From positions 1-59,863 of the forward strand of contig JAFQKI010000012.1 in assembly GCA_017396945.1 (NCBI GenBank): 59,863 nucleotides of DNA. The letters run 5' to 3'. The position numbers and the translations under genes were made by a program. This stretch comes from Muribaculaceae bacterium (GTDB lineage Bacteria > Bacteroidota > Bacteroidia > Bacteroidales > Muribaculaceae). This document shows, in pieces, positions 25,900 through 34,016 of this stretch; position 1 is the first letter of the stretch; each line of letters starts with the position of its first letter. The notes beneath the pieces were generated by a model. That model searched no databases, had not been told where the DNA came from, and saw nothing but the letters and a program-made list of their open reading frames with translations.

Positions 25900-26782
25900 C
25901 TAATACCCTACGCAACAACATAAAGGATATCGAGGGGTTGTCTGCCTTTGACAGTCTGGAAGCGTAAGACTCTGTTTGAGAAATAAAGGAATAAACGCCA
26001 AAGGAAATCTTCGCATAGGATTGTAATCTATACCAAAGTGTTGGAAGTATTCTCGCAAGGTATCGCCATTTACACGAACCTCTAAACGAAAAAGGTAGTT
26101 GGGGTTGCCATTTGCTTCTGCGATGTATTGTTTGCCACTGTTGCTTTCAATCTCTCGTTTCTTATTGTAGGCAGAGAGGCGTAAATCGCCATTCTTCTGC
26201 TGGACGATGAGGCTATACTCCTTAATTCTGCAACAAGAACCAACACCAATGTAGAGTATATCTTCAAGGAGTTTATCCCTATCTGTTATCTTTGTGCCAT
26301 TGACTATGGGGATAAGAGCCTCATTACGAATGGCACGAATTATGCGTTTGGAGAGGTTGCGAGTATCATCGAAAGCGAGGTCAAGGCGTGTAAGGTTGTG
26401 GAATTTCAATCCCAACATTCCCTCAATGTAGTCGAGGTAAACGAGGCGGTTGTGGGTGTTATAGTTTATAGTTGAGGTATAGTTGCTTGTTGTCTATTTC
26501 TATCCACACGAAACTACTCATTTCGCTCTCTTTGTCTGCTTTCAATCCCCAACGCAAAGTACCAAAGCACTGCATGTCATACTCACTATTTGGGCTATTG
26601 CTTGTTCGTTCTAGGTAGATAATCCTATAAATGTGATTATAGTATTTACCCTCTGTCCTTTCAAGGTAAAACCCCCAATGTGGGAGTTCGTAATTATCAA
26701 GTGGTGTTTCCATTAATTCATATAATGGAGAGTTCTCATCAAGTGTGTAGCATAGTTTTACTTTGTCAGCACTGATTTTCAT
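25900..26782 (-). pseudogene. Replication-initiator-like gene broken by a 7-bp duplication
   Basis: The first part begins at ATG 26782 (MKISADKVKLCYTLDENSP) and stops at 26459; the second continues in another frame (THNRLVYLDYIEGMLGL, NLTRLDLAFDDTRN, ILYIGVGS) to 25900. The LDLAFDD and LYIG-GS motifs with a later FRLEVRVNG strand resemble Rep_trans/RstA-type replication initiation factors. At 26460-26473 TATAGTT occurs twice in tandem; taking one copy away restores the frame exactly (YLNYNTHNRLVYLDYI). The element may therefore have lost autonomous replication. Family assignment is by motif appearance only. Confidence 0.6.
26460..26473. repeat. Tandem 7-mer duplication that breaks the rep-like gene
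   Basis: TATAGTT at 26460-26466 is repeated at 26467-26473. The duplication adds 7 bases and creates the TAA stop at 26459-26461 on the coding strand. Confidence 0.8.
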
Positions 26783-26960
26783 TGTAAATATTGTTTTTAA
26801 TCTCATTATTTCCATCGTTTGGCTTATTGGGGATAGTCGCCCAATATGCTTTCATGCCATCGCTAATGGCTTGTTTATGGCTGTCGGTCAATCCTCGACC
26901 TTTGAGCCTTTGGCTGATGCGTTGCTTTGTAGCATCTCCTAATTGTCGAGATAGTCTCAT
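26766..26960 (-). CDS. Small NUMOD3-like DNA-binding protein
   Basis: A 64-residue basic protein. The repeated helix pattern (ATKQRISQRLKGRG, then DSHKQAISDGMKAYW) resembles the NUMOD3 DNA-binding motif often attached to homing endonucleases and found alone in Bacteroidetes plasmid-like elements. Its last codons overlap the start of the rep-like gene (26766-26782), so it is the leading gene of that unit. Upstream, 26961-27163 is AT-rich and contains an inverted repeat (GAAAAAC/GTTTTTC, 27052-27066) that might belong to a replication origin; that is a guess. Confidence 0.5.
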   Translation of the reverse strand: MRLSRQLGDATKQRISQRLKGRGLTDSHKQAISDGMKAYWATIPNKPNDGNNEIKNNIYNENQC

Positions 26961-27163
26961 ATTAATTCAGTTTTACTAATAAATAGTTGATTAAGTCGAA
27001 AAAATAAGCATAGTAAAGATATATTTTCACAAAATATTACAGGATTAAAACGAAAAACCGTTTTTCCTATCTCTATTACTAAAATAAGATTTTCAGAGAG
27101 AAGATACGCAGAATAACACCATAAATAGGGGCTTATTGCATACAAAAATGCGACTATAGCGTG

Positions 27164-27373
27164 TCATGAATTTGCGAAAATTCGTTTATGATATTCATGT
27201 GGGTTGATTGCTTTAGTTGGGTCTGGTATCCAATGTCGAAGTTCCCATATCTTGTCTAAGTCCTCTAAAAATTGGTTCGTAAAAATATCGGACAAGGGTA
27301 CAAAGCGGAATAGTAAACGTGCTTTTCCGCTTTTACTTTTTTCTTCGGCTTCATTACATAAACTGTGCCCCAT
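27164..27373 (-). pseudogene. Gene fragment or short unknown protein at the element's right side
   Basis: The frame is open from about 27430 (visible phrases FKSITCYANKWRMG, RLLFRFVPLSDIF, IWELRHWIPDPTKA) to the stop at 27164, but the only ATG is at 27373. The composition looks protein-like rather than random, so it may be the 3' end of a gene that lost its start when the element formed. I recognise no family. The overlapping frame 27265-27540 looks less convincing. Confidence 0.3.
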
Positions 27374-27520
27374 TCTCCACTTGTTTGCGTAGCAAGTGAT
27401 TGACTTGAAGGCAAAATCGATAGGGGCATAATTTTAAAATAATTGTGCCGAGTGAACATTTCGGGTTGCGTGGGTGTACTATTAATAAATAGTTTTAACT
27501 GATTTAAACTCGAAATGATT

Positions 27521-27688
27521 ATGAAAAAGTATCGTTGCATGGTGTGTGGTTGGGTTTATGACCCTGAAGTGGGTGACCCTGAAAATGGTGTTGAACCGGG
27601 TACTCCTTTTGAAGAATTACCTTATGATTGGGTGTGTCCCGAATGTTTTGTGGGCAAAGACGAGTTTGAGCCAATCGAAGAGGAATAA
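27521..27688 (+). CDS. Rubredoxin
   Basis: A 55-residue protein starting at ATG 27521 (or in-frame ATG 27515). The two iron-binding Cys pairs are visible: [16 protein letters not shown] near the start and [13 protein letters not shown] near the end, a complete rubredoxin fold. It carries single electrons to oxygen- or peroxide-reducing partners in the cytoplasm of anaerobes. It lies alone between the mobile element and dead exported-protein genes, with no rubrerythrin or oxidoreductase next to it. Confidence 0.95.
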   Translation: MKKYRCMVCGWVYDPEVGDPENGVEPGTPFEELPYDWVCPECFVGKDEFEPIEEE

Positions 27689-27719
27689 ATTCAACACCGG
27701 CTCGGGTTAATCTACATGA

Positions 27720-27775
27720 GGTGCATCAAAATTTAAATCCTTGTATCGTACAAGTGCATATCTTTTTGATGCACC
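27720..27775. repeat. Nested inverted repeat after rubredoxin
   Basis: GGTGCATCAAAA (27720-27731) and TTTTGATGCACC (27764-27775) are perfect inverted repeats. Inside lies a second hairpin, CTTGTA-TCG-TACAAG (27740-27754). It could end the rubredoxin message, but a strong T run is missing; a small element end or a protein-binding palindrome are alternatives. Confidence 0.6.
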
Positions 27776-27808
27776 CGATTTTATAATACAGCAATTCTAT
27801 TGTTTTAA

Positions 27809-28106
27809 TTAACGCACCGCCACTTTTGTTGTTTTGACGCACTCTCCCAAGACATTACAATGTTTTACGATATACAATCCCGGAGCAAGACAGGTGACGG
27901 CTTCGGGCGAAGCTCCTTGCTTCAATAAAACGCCTTGAACGCTATAAACATCAACACTCGCAATTGTCTCATTGTCAATGGATGTAATTATTCCCGCATT
28001 CCCATTTCATTCCCTCTCGCACCAACGGAACATATTCCTCACTCGCTTGCGCCGACATTGACACAGCGCAAAGCGCTATTATTGATGATAATATTGCCTT
28101 TTTCAT
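27809..28106 (-). pseudogene. Collapsed T9SS cargo gene: signal peptide joined out of frame to a sorting domain
   Basis: ATG 28106 encodes a signal peptide (MKKAILSSIIALCAVSMSAQ) followed by EEYVPLVREGMKWEC, the usual start of a Bacteroidales exported protein family, then a stop. In another frame the rest reads SIDNETIASVDVYSVQG, LLKQGASPEA, GLYIVKHCNV and ends TTKVAVR at 27809, a typical T9SS type A C-terminal sorting domain. The middle of the gene is missing, so I read an internal deletion with frameshift. This independently shows that T9SS cargo genes exist in this genome. Confidence 0.75.
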
Positions 28107-28135
28107 AATTCCTTCGTTTAGTATTATATTAGAAA

Positions 28136-28291
28136 TTAATTAATTTCTATCAGATTTATAGTTCCACCATTATTGGTTATGGATTTTAGAACTTCAAATT
28201 CGGAAGCTTCGATATTGAGGACTCCACCGACTTCTACTGTCCCACCATTAATGATAGCCTTATCGCTCGTTTTGAGGGTTATAAATGGACT
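28136..28291 (-). pseudogene. 3' fragment of an exported-protein gene
   Basis: An open frame of about 50 codons without a start (visible: KTSDKAIINGGTVEVGG, then FEVLKSITNNGGTINL) ends at 28136. The repeated INGGT/NNGGT pattern resembles the C-terminal end of Bacteroidales secreted or adhesin-like proteins. An in-frame stop (28292-28294) lies just upstream, so only this tail remains. With the neighbouring remnant it marks a decayed exported-protein locus; 28295-28386 holds nothing I recognise. Confidence 0.5.
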
Positions 28292-28386
28292 TTAATTATG
28301 TGCAATATACAAAAAATAGATAGCGTTGTATTGAATATTATGATTAACGTTATTTAACGCGGTATTAAGATAAGGTAGAAAAGTTT

Positions 28387-29607
28387 TTAACCGAGTATTG
28401 TCAAGATGCGGCGCAGTGCAGCTATAAATGTATCGATTTCTTCGCGAGTGTTGTATAGTGCGAATGATGCTCTGACAGTACCTTCTATGCCAAGTGAGGT
28501 CATCAGTGGTTGGGCGCAGTGATGACCGGTGCGCACGGCAATGCCGAGTTTATCAAGCAACATTCCGATGTCATAATGGTGCTCGTTGCCGATGAGGAAT
28601 GATATCAGTGCGCATTTGTTCTTGGCTGTTCCAAATATCCTCATGCCGGGGATTTCCATCATTTGAGAGGTGGCATATTCAAGCAATTCATGTTCGTGAG
28701 CCGCAATCTGTTCGATGCCAATACGTTCTATATAGTCAATGGCTTCACGCAACGCGGCAATGCCGACAAAATCGGGTGTGCCGGCTTCAAATTTAAAAGG
28801 CAATTCGGCAAATGTGGTTTTGTCAAACCCCACATGACCAATCATTTCGCCTCCACCTTGATAGGGTGGCATCATTTCGAGCCAATGTTTCTTGCCATAT
28901 AAAACACCTACTCCGGTTGGCCCATACATTTTATGGGCTGAAAAAGCATAGAAGTCGGCATCAATATCTTGCACATCGACACGCATGTGTGATATGGCCT
29001 GCGCTCCGTCGATAAGCACAGGTACTTGGTGTTTGTGGGCCTCGGCGATCAGTTCCTTTATGGGATTTACAGTTCCTAAAACATTAGAAACGTGGCAGAT
29101 GGAGACAAATCGGGTGCGTTCTGAGAATAAACGGCAATATGCGTCGATGTTAAGGTTGCCATTTGCGTCAATGGGGACTACACGCAAGTGAATGCGTTTG
29201 CGTTGTGCAAGCAACTGCCATGGCACGATATTGGCATGGTGTTCCATGACAGTAACGATAATCTCATCATCGTTTTCAAGGAAGTTGCCAAATGATGAAG
29301 CTACGAGATTAATAGCCTCGGTTGTACCGCGAGTAAATATGATTTCTTGAGTGGACATGGCGTTGATGAATTGGCGTACGCGCTCGCGTGTCATTTCTTG
29401 CATGTCGGTTGCCTCTTGCGAGAGAGTGTGTACACCGCGATGCACATTGGCTTTCTTGGTGTAATACATATTCTCGATAGCTTCCACCACACAGCGTGGA
29501 GTCTGTGAGGTAGCGGTATTGTCGAAGTAAACCAATTTTTTGCCATAAATTTCACGCTCAAGGATTGGATATTCTTGGCGCAACGCGTTTACATCATATT
29601 GAGTCAT
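28387..29607 (-). CDS. sufS: Cysteine desulfurase SufS
   Basis: This 406-residue PLP enzyme takes sulfur from cysteine for Fe-S cluster assembly. Visible are the PLP-binding Lys226 in FSAHKMYGPTG, the HVSNVLGT and DGAQAISHM motifs and the sulfur-accepting Cys364 in RTGHHCAQPL, the short-loop form of group II enzymes. It is the last gene of a minus-strand suf operon and starts 18 bases after sufD. No sufE or sufU partner lies next to it. Confidence 0.95.
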   Translation of the reverse strand: MTQYDVNALRQEYPILEREIYGKKLVYFDNTATSQTPRCVVEAIENMYYTKKANVHRGVHTLSQEATDMQEMTRERVRQFINAMSTQEIIFTRGTTEAINLVASSFGNFLENDDEIIVTVMEHHANIVPWQLLAQRKRIHLRVVPIDANGNLNIDAYCRLFSERTRFVSICHVSNVLGTVNPIKELIAEAHKHQVPVLIDGAQAISHMRVDVQDIDADFYAFSAHKMYGPTGVGVLYGKKHWLEMMPPYQGGGEMIGHVGFDKTTFAELPFKFEAGTPDFVGIAALREAIDYIERIGIEQIAAHEHELLEYATSQMMEIPGMRIFGTAKNKCALISFLIGNEHHYDIGMLLDKLGIAVRTGHHCAQPLMTSLGIEGTVRASFALYNTREEIDTFIAALRRILTILG

Positions 29608-29625
29608 AGTCCGTTGTTCAATATA

Positions 29626-30984
29626 TTATAGTTTTGGTTCATGGCAAGCGGCTCCGCAATCAGAGCAATGTACTTGCTGACCATAAAAACGTTTCTCAAC
29701 AAGGTGGCGCAAGCGGTCGTTAAGACCATCAAGACGCACGGTATCAATCACATCGACCATAAACGCCTGCATCAACATCATGCGAGCCTCTTTTTCGGGT
29801 ATTCCGCGACTGCGCATATAGAATAGGGCATCATTGTCGAGTTGTCCGGTGGTAGCGCCATGGCTGCATTTCACATCGTCGTTGTAGATTTCCAACTGTG
29901 GCTTGGTGTGCATGCGAGCGTCACGTGATGCCAGTAGGTTGCGATTGGTTTGAAATGCCTCGTTATATTTGGCTCCGTCGGCAACAAGGATAGCTCCTTC
30001 AAATGCTCCGACAGCGTTATCGTCAAGTACATACTTGAATAGTTGGTTGCTGTGGCAATGTGAGGAAAAGTGTTTTATGTTTGAACTGTTGTCAATCAAT
30101 TGATTGCCTGAGCCGATAGCCATTCCGGCAAGAGTGGTTTCGCATCCGTCACCAACGACATCGATGCTGTAGTCGTTGCGAGTCTCTCCATTATATAGCG
30201 TAGTGCCGTTTATGAGCAAGTTGGCTCCTGCTTCTTGTCGGGCATAGAGTTGAGAATATCTTGATGTTGACGCCGATGATTCCTCAATGTCGTAGATATC
30301 TATTTTGGAGTTCATGCCGGCAAAAATCTCGATTACTTGTGATGAGTGATAGCGATGTCCATTATTTTGAGTGTGGTCACAAATGAGGAGCTGCAATTGA
30401 GAGTCTTCCTCAGCAACGATTAACACACGGCGCATTCCCAACAATGGAGATGGGGCGTTAAATATGTTCACCAACTGTATGGCTTTTTCCATCTTCACCC
30501 CTTTGGCGATGTGTATAAATACGCCATCTTGCATAAGCATAGTGTTTAATGCCACTCCGGGATTTTCGATTGGTGCGAGTGTGCCATAATAACGACCCAC
30601 TAAGTCGGGATATTTGTTAGCTGCGGCAGCGAGAGAGTCAACGATGATGCCTTTGGGGAGATTATTGAGTAGGGTAGTGGTAGGAACAAAAGAGTCATTA
30701 ACGACTACTGCCATCAATGTACTCATGTTTGGGACATCACACTTGAATGATGAGGCGATATCCACAGGGATATTTACTCGGTTGATGTTCACGCCAAAGT
30801 CGGGCGACATCATTGTGTCAATCGACGTTTTTTCAAATCCCTCATCTCCTTTGCGGGGCAATCTTTTTCCCTCAAGCGCGACAACGGCATCGGCACGACG
30901 TCGGTTGATTACCTCTGCCGAGTGAAGATTGATAGCCTCTTGGTTGCCTTTATATAGTTCGATATATTGAGTTAAGGAACTCAT
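29626..30984 (-). CDS. sufD: Fe-S cluster assembly protein SufD
   Basis: A 452-residue scaffold subunit that forms the SufBC2D complex. It has the SufD beta-helix region and C-terminal motif KYNEAFQTNRNLLAS, the phrase KCSHGATTGQLDNDALFYMRSRGIP and the terminal helix region where SufC docks. The last residues contain a Cys-rich tail (CSDCGAACH), which is an extra not found in many SufD proteins and could bind metal. Spacing to sufC is 23 bases. Confidence 0.93.
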   Translation of the reverse strand: MSSLTQYIELYKGNQEAINLHSAEVINRRRADAVVALEGKRLPRKGDEGFEKTSIDTMMSPDFGVNINRVNIPVDIASSFKCDVPNMSTLMAVVVNDSFVPTTTLLNNLPKGIIVDSLAAAANKYPDLVGRYYGTLAPIENPGVALNTMLMQDGVFIHIAKGVKMEKAIQLVNIFNAPSPLLGMRRVLIVAEEDSQLQLLICDHTQNNGHRYHSSQVIEIFAGMNSKIDIYDIEESSASTSRYSQLYARQEAGANLLINGTTLYNGETRNDYSIDVVGDGCETTLAGMAIGSGNQLIDNSSNIKHFSSHCHSNQLFKYVLDDNAVGAFEGAILVADGAKYNEAFQTNRNLLASRDARMHTKPQLEIYNDDVKCSHGATTGQLDNDALFYMRSRGIPEKEARMMLMQAFMVDVIDTVRLDGLNDRLRHLVEKRFYGQQVHCSDCGAACHEPKL

Positions 30985-31007
30985 GATTTTGCTTTTTAAA
31001 GAGTGGA

Positions 31008-31775
31008 TTACTGATTGTCAACTTCTTTCTTGATCCAGTCATAGCCTCGTTCTTCAAGTTCGAGTGCGAGTTCGGGCCCTCCGCTGTGAACGATGCGACC
31101 TTTGTAAAGGATATGGACATAGTCGGGTTTGATATAGTCGAGCAATCGTTGATAGTGGGTTATGACAATTGTTGCGTTCTCAGAGGTTTTGAGTTTGTTT
31201 ACCCCACCGGCAACGATGCGCAGTGCGTCGATGTCGAGTCCGCTATCTGTTTCGTCGAGGATTGACAATCGGGGTTCGAGTACCGCCATTTGGAATATCT
31301 CATTACGTTTCTTTTCGCCCCCTGAAAATCCCTCGTTTACTGAACGAGAAGCGAGTTTGTTGTCAAGTTCAACGATAGCGCGTTTTTGGCGCATAAGTTT
31401 CAAGAAATCGCTTGCCGATAGAGCCGGTTCGTTGAGATATTTGCGTTTGGCATTAACCGCCGCTCGCATGAAGTTTACCATTGACACGCCGGGGATTTCG
31501 ACCGGATATTGGAATGAGAGGAACAGCCCTTCGTGTGAGCGGTCTTCGGGGGATAGCTCAAGCAGGTTTTTGCCTCTGAGGTATGCTTCTCCCTCGGTTA
31601 CAGTAAATGCGGGATTTCCGGCAAGTACCGATGATAGAGTGCTTTTCCCTGAACCGTTAGGCCCCATGATAGCATGTACCTCTCCGGGGCGTATGGTCAA
31701 GTTTATCCCTTTTAATATCTCTTTGCCGTCAATCTCGGCATGAAGATTTTTTACATCTAATAATATGTTGTCCAT
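31008..31775 (-). CDS. sufC: Fe-S cluster assembly ATPase SufC
   Basis: A 255-residue ABC-type ATPase. Walker A GPNGSGKS is at 38-45, the signature FSGGEKKRNEIFQ in the middle, and Walker B LSILDETDSGLDID follows, the SufC-specific form. ATP use drives the change in the SufBCD scaffold during cluster formation. It lies 30 bases after sufB and 23 before sufD. Confidence 0.96.
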   Translation of the reverse strand: MDNILLDVKNLHAEIDGKEILKGINLTIRPGEVHAIMGPNGSGKSTLSSVLAGNPAFTVTEGEAYLRGKNLLELSPEDRSHEGLFLSFQYPVEIPGVSMVNFMRAAVNAKRKYLNEPALSASDFLKLMRQKRAIVELDNKLASRSVNEGFSGGEKKRNEIFQMAVLEPRLSILDETDSGLDIDALRIVAGGVNKLKTSENATIVITHYQRLLDYIKPDYVHILYKGRIVHSGGPELALELEERGYDWIKKEVDNQ

Positions 31776-31805
31776 AATGGTTTGTTTTTACGTTATAAAA
31801 TGTTT

Positions 31806-33305
31806 TTATCCTACTGATCCCTCAAGGGTGATTTGCAATAATTTTTGAGCTTCAACGGCAAATTCCATTGGGAGCTTGTTCATCACCTCTTTGGCATATC
31901 CGTTTACAATCAAGGCGATAGCTTCTTCGGTGGGGATGCCTCGCTGATTGCAATAAAATATCTGGTCTTCGCTGATTTTTGAGGTTGTCGCCTCATGTTC
32001 GACGACTGCCGTATCGTTTAAGATGTCGATGTAGGGGAATGTGTGAGCACCACAATGAGAACTGAGCAACAAGCTGTCACACTGAGTGTAGTTGCGACAT
32101 CCATCGGCATTTGGGGCGACTTTTACCAATCCGCGATATGAATTTTGACTATATCCGGCCGAAATACCTTTTGACACAATGGTGCTACGGGTGTTGCGAC
32201 CGGTATGTATCATTTTTGTTCCGGTGTCGGCTTGTTGGTGGTTGTTGGTTACTGCCACTGAATAAAATTCGCCTACCGATCCTTCACCAGCGAGGATGCA
32301 ACTTGGATATTTCCAGGTAATTGCCGAACCGGTTTCTACCTGTGTCCATGACAATTTGGAGTGGTCGCCACGGCATAATCCGCGTTTGGTCACGAAGTTA
32401 TACACGCCGCCATTGCCATTTTTGTCACCGGCATACCAATTTTGAACGGTAGAGTATTTCACCTCGGCGCGGTCTTCTACCACGATTTCAACGATTGCGG
32501 CATGAAGTTGGTTCTCGTCGCGCATCGGTGCGGTGCAGCCTTCGAGATAGCTTACATAGGCATCGTCATCGGCTACGATAAGCGTACGCTCAAACTGCCC
32601 TGTGCCGGATGCGTTTATGCGGAAGTAAGTTGACAACTCCATCGGGCAACGCACCCCCTTGGGAATATATACAAATGACCCATCGGAAAATACCGCCGAG
32701 TTTAAGGCGGCAAAGAAATTGTCACGATATGAAACTACCGAGCCGAGATAGCGTTTCACCAAGTCGGGGTAATCCTTTACGGCTTCAGAGAAAGAGCAGA
32801 AGATTACGCCGAGTTCGGCAAGTTTCTCTTTGTGAGTGGTTTTTACTGATACCGAGTCCATCACAGCATCAACTGCCATACCCGACAATGCTTTTTGCTC
32901 TTCAAGAGGAATGCCAAGCTTGTTGAACGTGTCAAGTAGTTCAGGGTCAACCTCGTCAAGACTTTTGGGTCCCTCTTTCTTGCGTGGGGCAGCATAGTAA
33001 CTGATGGCTTGATAGTCGATAGGGGGTATTTTGAGATGTGCCCAATCGGGCATTTCGAGTGTTAACCAATGGCGATAGGCCTTCAATCTAAATTCCAACA
33101 ACCATTCAGGTTCCCCTTTTTTTGCCGATATGAGGCGTATAACATCTTCGTTGATGCCTTTGGGTATTATTTCGGTATCAATGTCGGTTACAAACCCATA
33201 TTTATATTCACTCGAAGTGACGTCGTCGATAATCTCGCGACTTTCGCTTCTGGGTGTTTCATTTTCTTTTGTGTTATCTTTATTTTTATCTAAATCGTTG
33301 TTCAT
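31806..33305 (-). CDS. sufB: Fe-S cluster assembly protein SufB
   Basis: A 499-residue scaffold protein. Conserved segments are [62 protein letters not shown] and [16 protein letters not shown] with the Cys used for cluster assembly, ending with [19 protein letters not shown]. The first 40 residues are a charged Asp/Asn/Glu-rich extension. SufB leads the four suf genes and is preceded by cvpA with 48 bases between, so the promoter before cvpA probably drives all five. Confidence 0.95.
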   Translation of the reverse strand: MNNDLDKNKDNTKENETPRSESREIIDDVTSSEYKYGFVTDIDTEIIPKGINEDVIRLISAKKGEPEWLLEFRLKAYRHWLTLEMPDWAHLKIPPIDYQAISYYAAPRKKEGPKSLDEVDPELLDTFNKLGIPLEEQKALSGMAVDAVMDSVSVKTTHKEKLAELGVIFCSFSEAVKDYPDLVKRYLGSVVSYRDNFFAALNSAVFSDGSFVYIPKGVRCPMELSTYFRINASGTGQFERTLIVADDDAYVSYLEGCTAPMRDENQLHAAIVEIVVEDRAEVKYSTVQNWYAGDKNGNGGVYNFVTKRGLCRGDHSKLSWTQVETGSAITWKYPSCILAGEGSVGEFYSVAVTNNHQQADTGTKMIHTGRNTRSTIVSKGISAGYSQNSYRGLVKVAPNADGCRNYTQCDSLLLSSHCGAHTFPYIDILNDTAVVEHEATTSKISEDQIFYCNQRGIPTEEAIALIVNGYAKEVMNKLPMEFAVEAQKLLQITLEGSVG

Positions 33306-33353
33306 CGCGTGTGAGAGATTTATCTATCAACAATTTTGAAACGATACAAGTTT

Positions 33354-33887
33354 TTATTCTTTTTCTGAAATTTCATCAATTGCTGAAAACATTTCTTGAG
33401 CTGTCTCCGAGCCTAAAATAGTTGGAGCCAAGTTCATGATTTGCTCATCGGCAATTCCCGATGATGATGAAACCATGTGAACATTTGGGAAAAATGCTTG
33501 GCATAGATTAAGCAATAGGCTTAACCCTAAGAGCCATTCAAATATGGCGAAAACGATACCGCCTATTTTATCAAAGATGCCAAGGTATAGCGATTTTGCG
33601 ACTTCGGCGATTATTCCGGAGCATAGTTTTGCTACAAAATATGCCGCTACAAATAATATCAAATTGGCTATTGCGCTATTGAGATATGCCGAGGTCTCAG
33701 GAGAGGAAGTCGCGTCGGTCAGATTTAAATCGAGAACTTCGGCAAATGTCTCGCCAAACAAGCGACACACCACAATGCCTGCAACGATGCCTACAATCGA
33801 TCCGAGTTGAGAAATCATGCCTTTTCTCACTCCATAAACTGCCGCAATGGCAATAACTATAATTATCAGGATGTCTATCGCACTCAT
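33354..33887 (-). CDS. cvpA: CvpA family membrane protein
   Basis: Four hydrophobic helices in about 177 residues with the CvpA start (IDILIIIVIAIAAVYGVRKGMISQLGS). The family was named for colicin V production and is of uncertain role, probably envelope maintenance. The upstream ATG at 33905 would place translation before the predicted transcription start (-7 box 33907-33914), so I favour ATG 33887. It precedes the suf genes on the same strand. Confidence 0.8.
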   Translation of the reverse strand: MSAIDILIIIVIAIAAVYGVRKGMISQLGSIVGIVAGIVVCRLFGETFAEVLDLNLTDATSSPETSAYLNSAIANLILFVAAYFVAKLCSGIIAEVAKSLYLGIFDKIGGIVFAIFEWLLGLSLLLNLCQAFFPNVHMVSSSSGIADEQIMNLAPTILGSETAQEMFSAIDEISEKE

Positions 33888-33906
33888 AGTATATTGTTTC
33901 GACATG

Positions 33907-33938
33907 CAAAATTAGCAAAAAATCTGCATCTTGCCAAC
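33907..33938 (-). promoter_or_regulatory. Promoter of the cvpA-suf operon
   Basis: TAATTTTG (complement of 33907-33914) follows GTTG (complement of 33935-33938) with a 20-base spacer. Transcription should start near 33899, which rules out the ATG at 33905. I see no clear IscR-type palindrome by eye. Confidence 0.6.
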
Positions 33939-33981
33939 TAATTACTCTTTAGGTGGATGGGATAGGGGTATTGAAATAATA

Positions 33982-34011
33982 AAGCCCGGCATTTGGATTG
34001 TTGCCGGGCTT
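33982..34011 (-). terminator. Terminator of glgB
   Basis: AAGCCCGGCA (33982-33991) pairs with TGCCGGGCTT (34002-34011) with a 10-base loop; on the minus strand the stem runs into TATTATTTC. The glgB stop is at 34017. Confidence 0.8.
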
Positions 34012-34016
34012 GGTTA

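Noticed and set aside
27215-27235. Possible second attachment site (GGGTCTGG shared with the tRNA-Leu 3' end)
   Set aside because: Only about 8 bases match and they lie in a possible coding frame; no longer repeat of the tRNA end was found downstream.
27265-27540. Alternative 91-codon frame on the minus strand
   Set aside because: It overlaps the better-looking frame ending at 27164 and the rubredoxin start, and its composition looks random.
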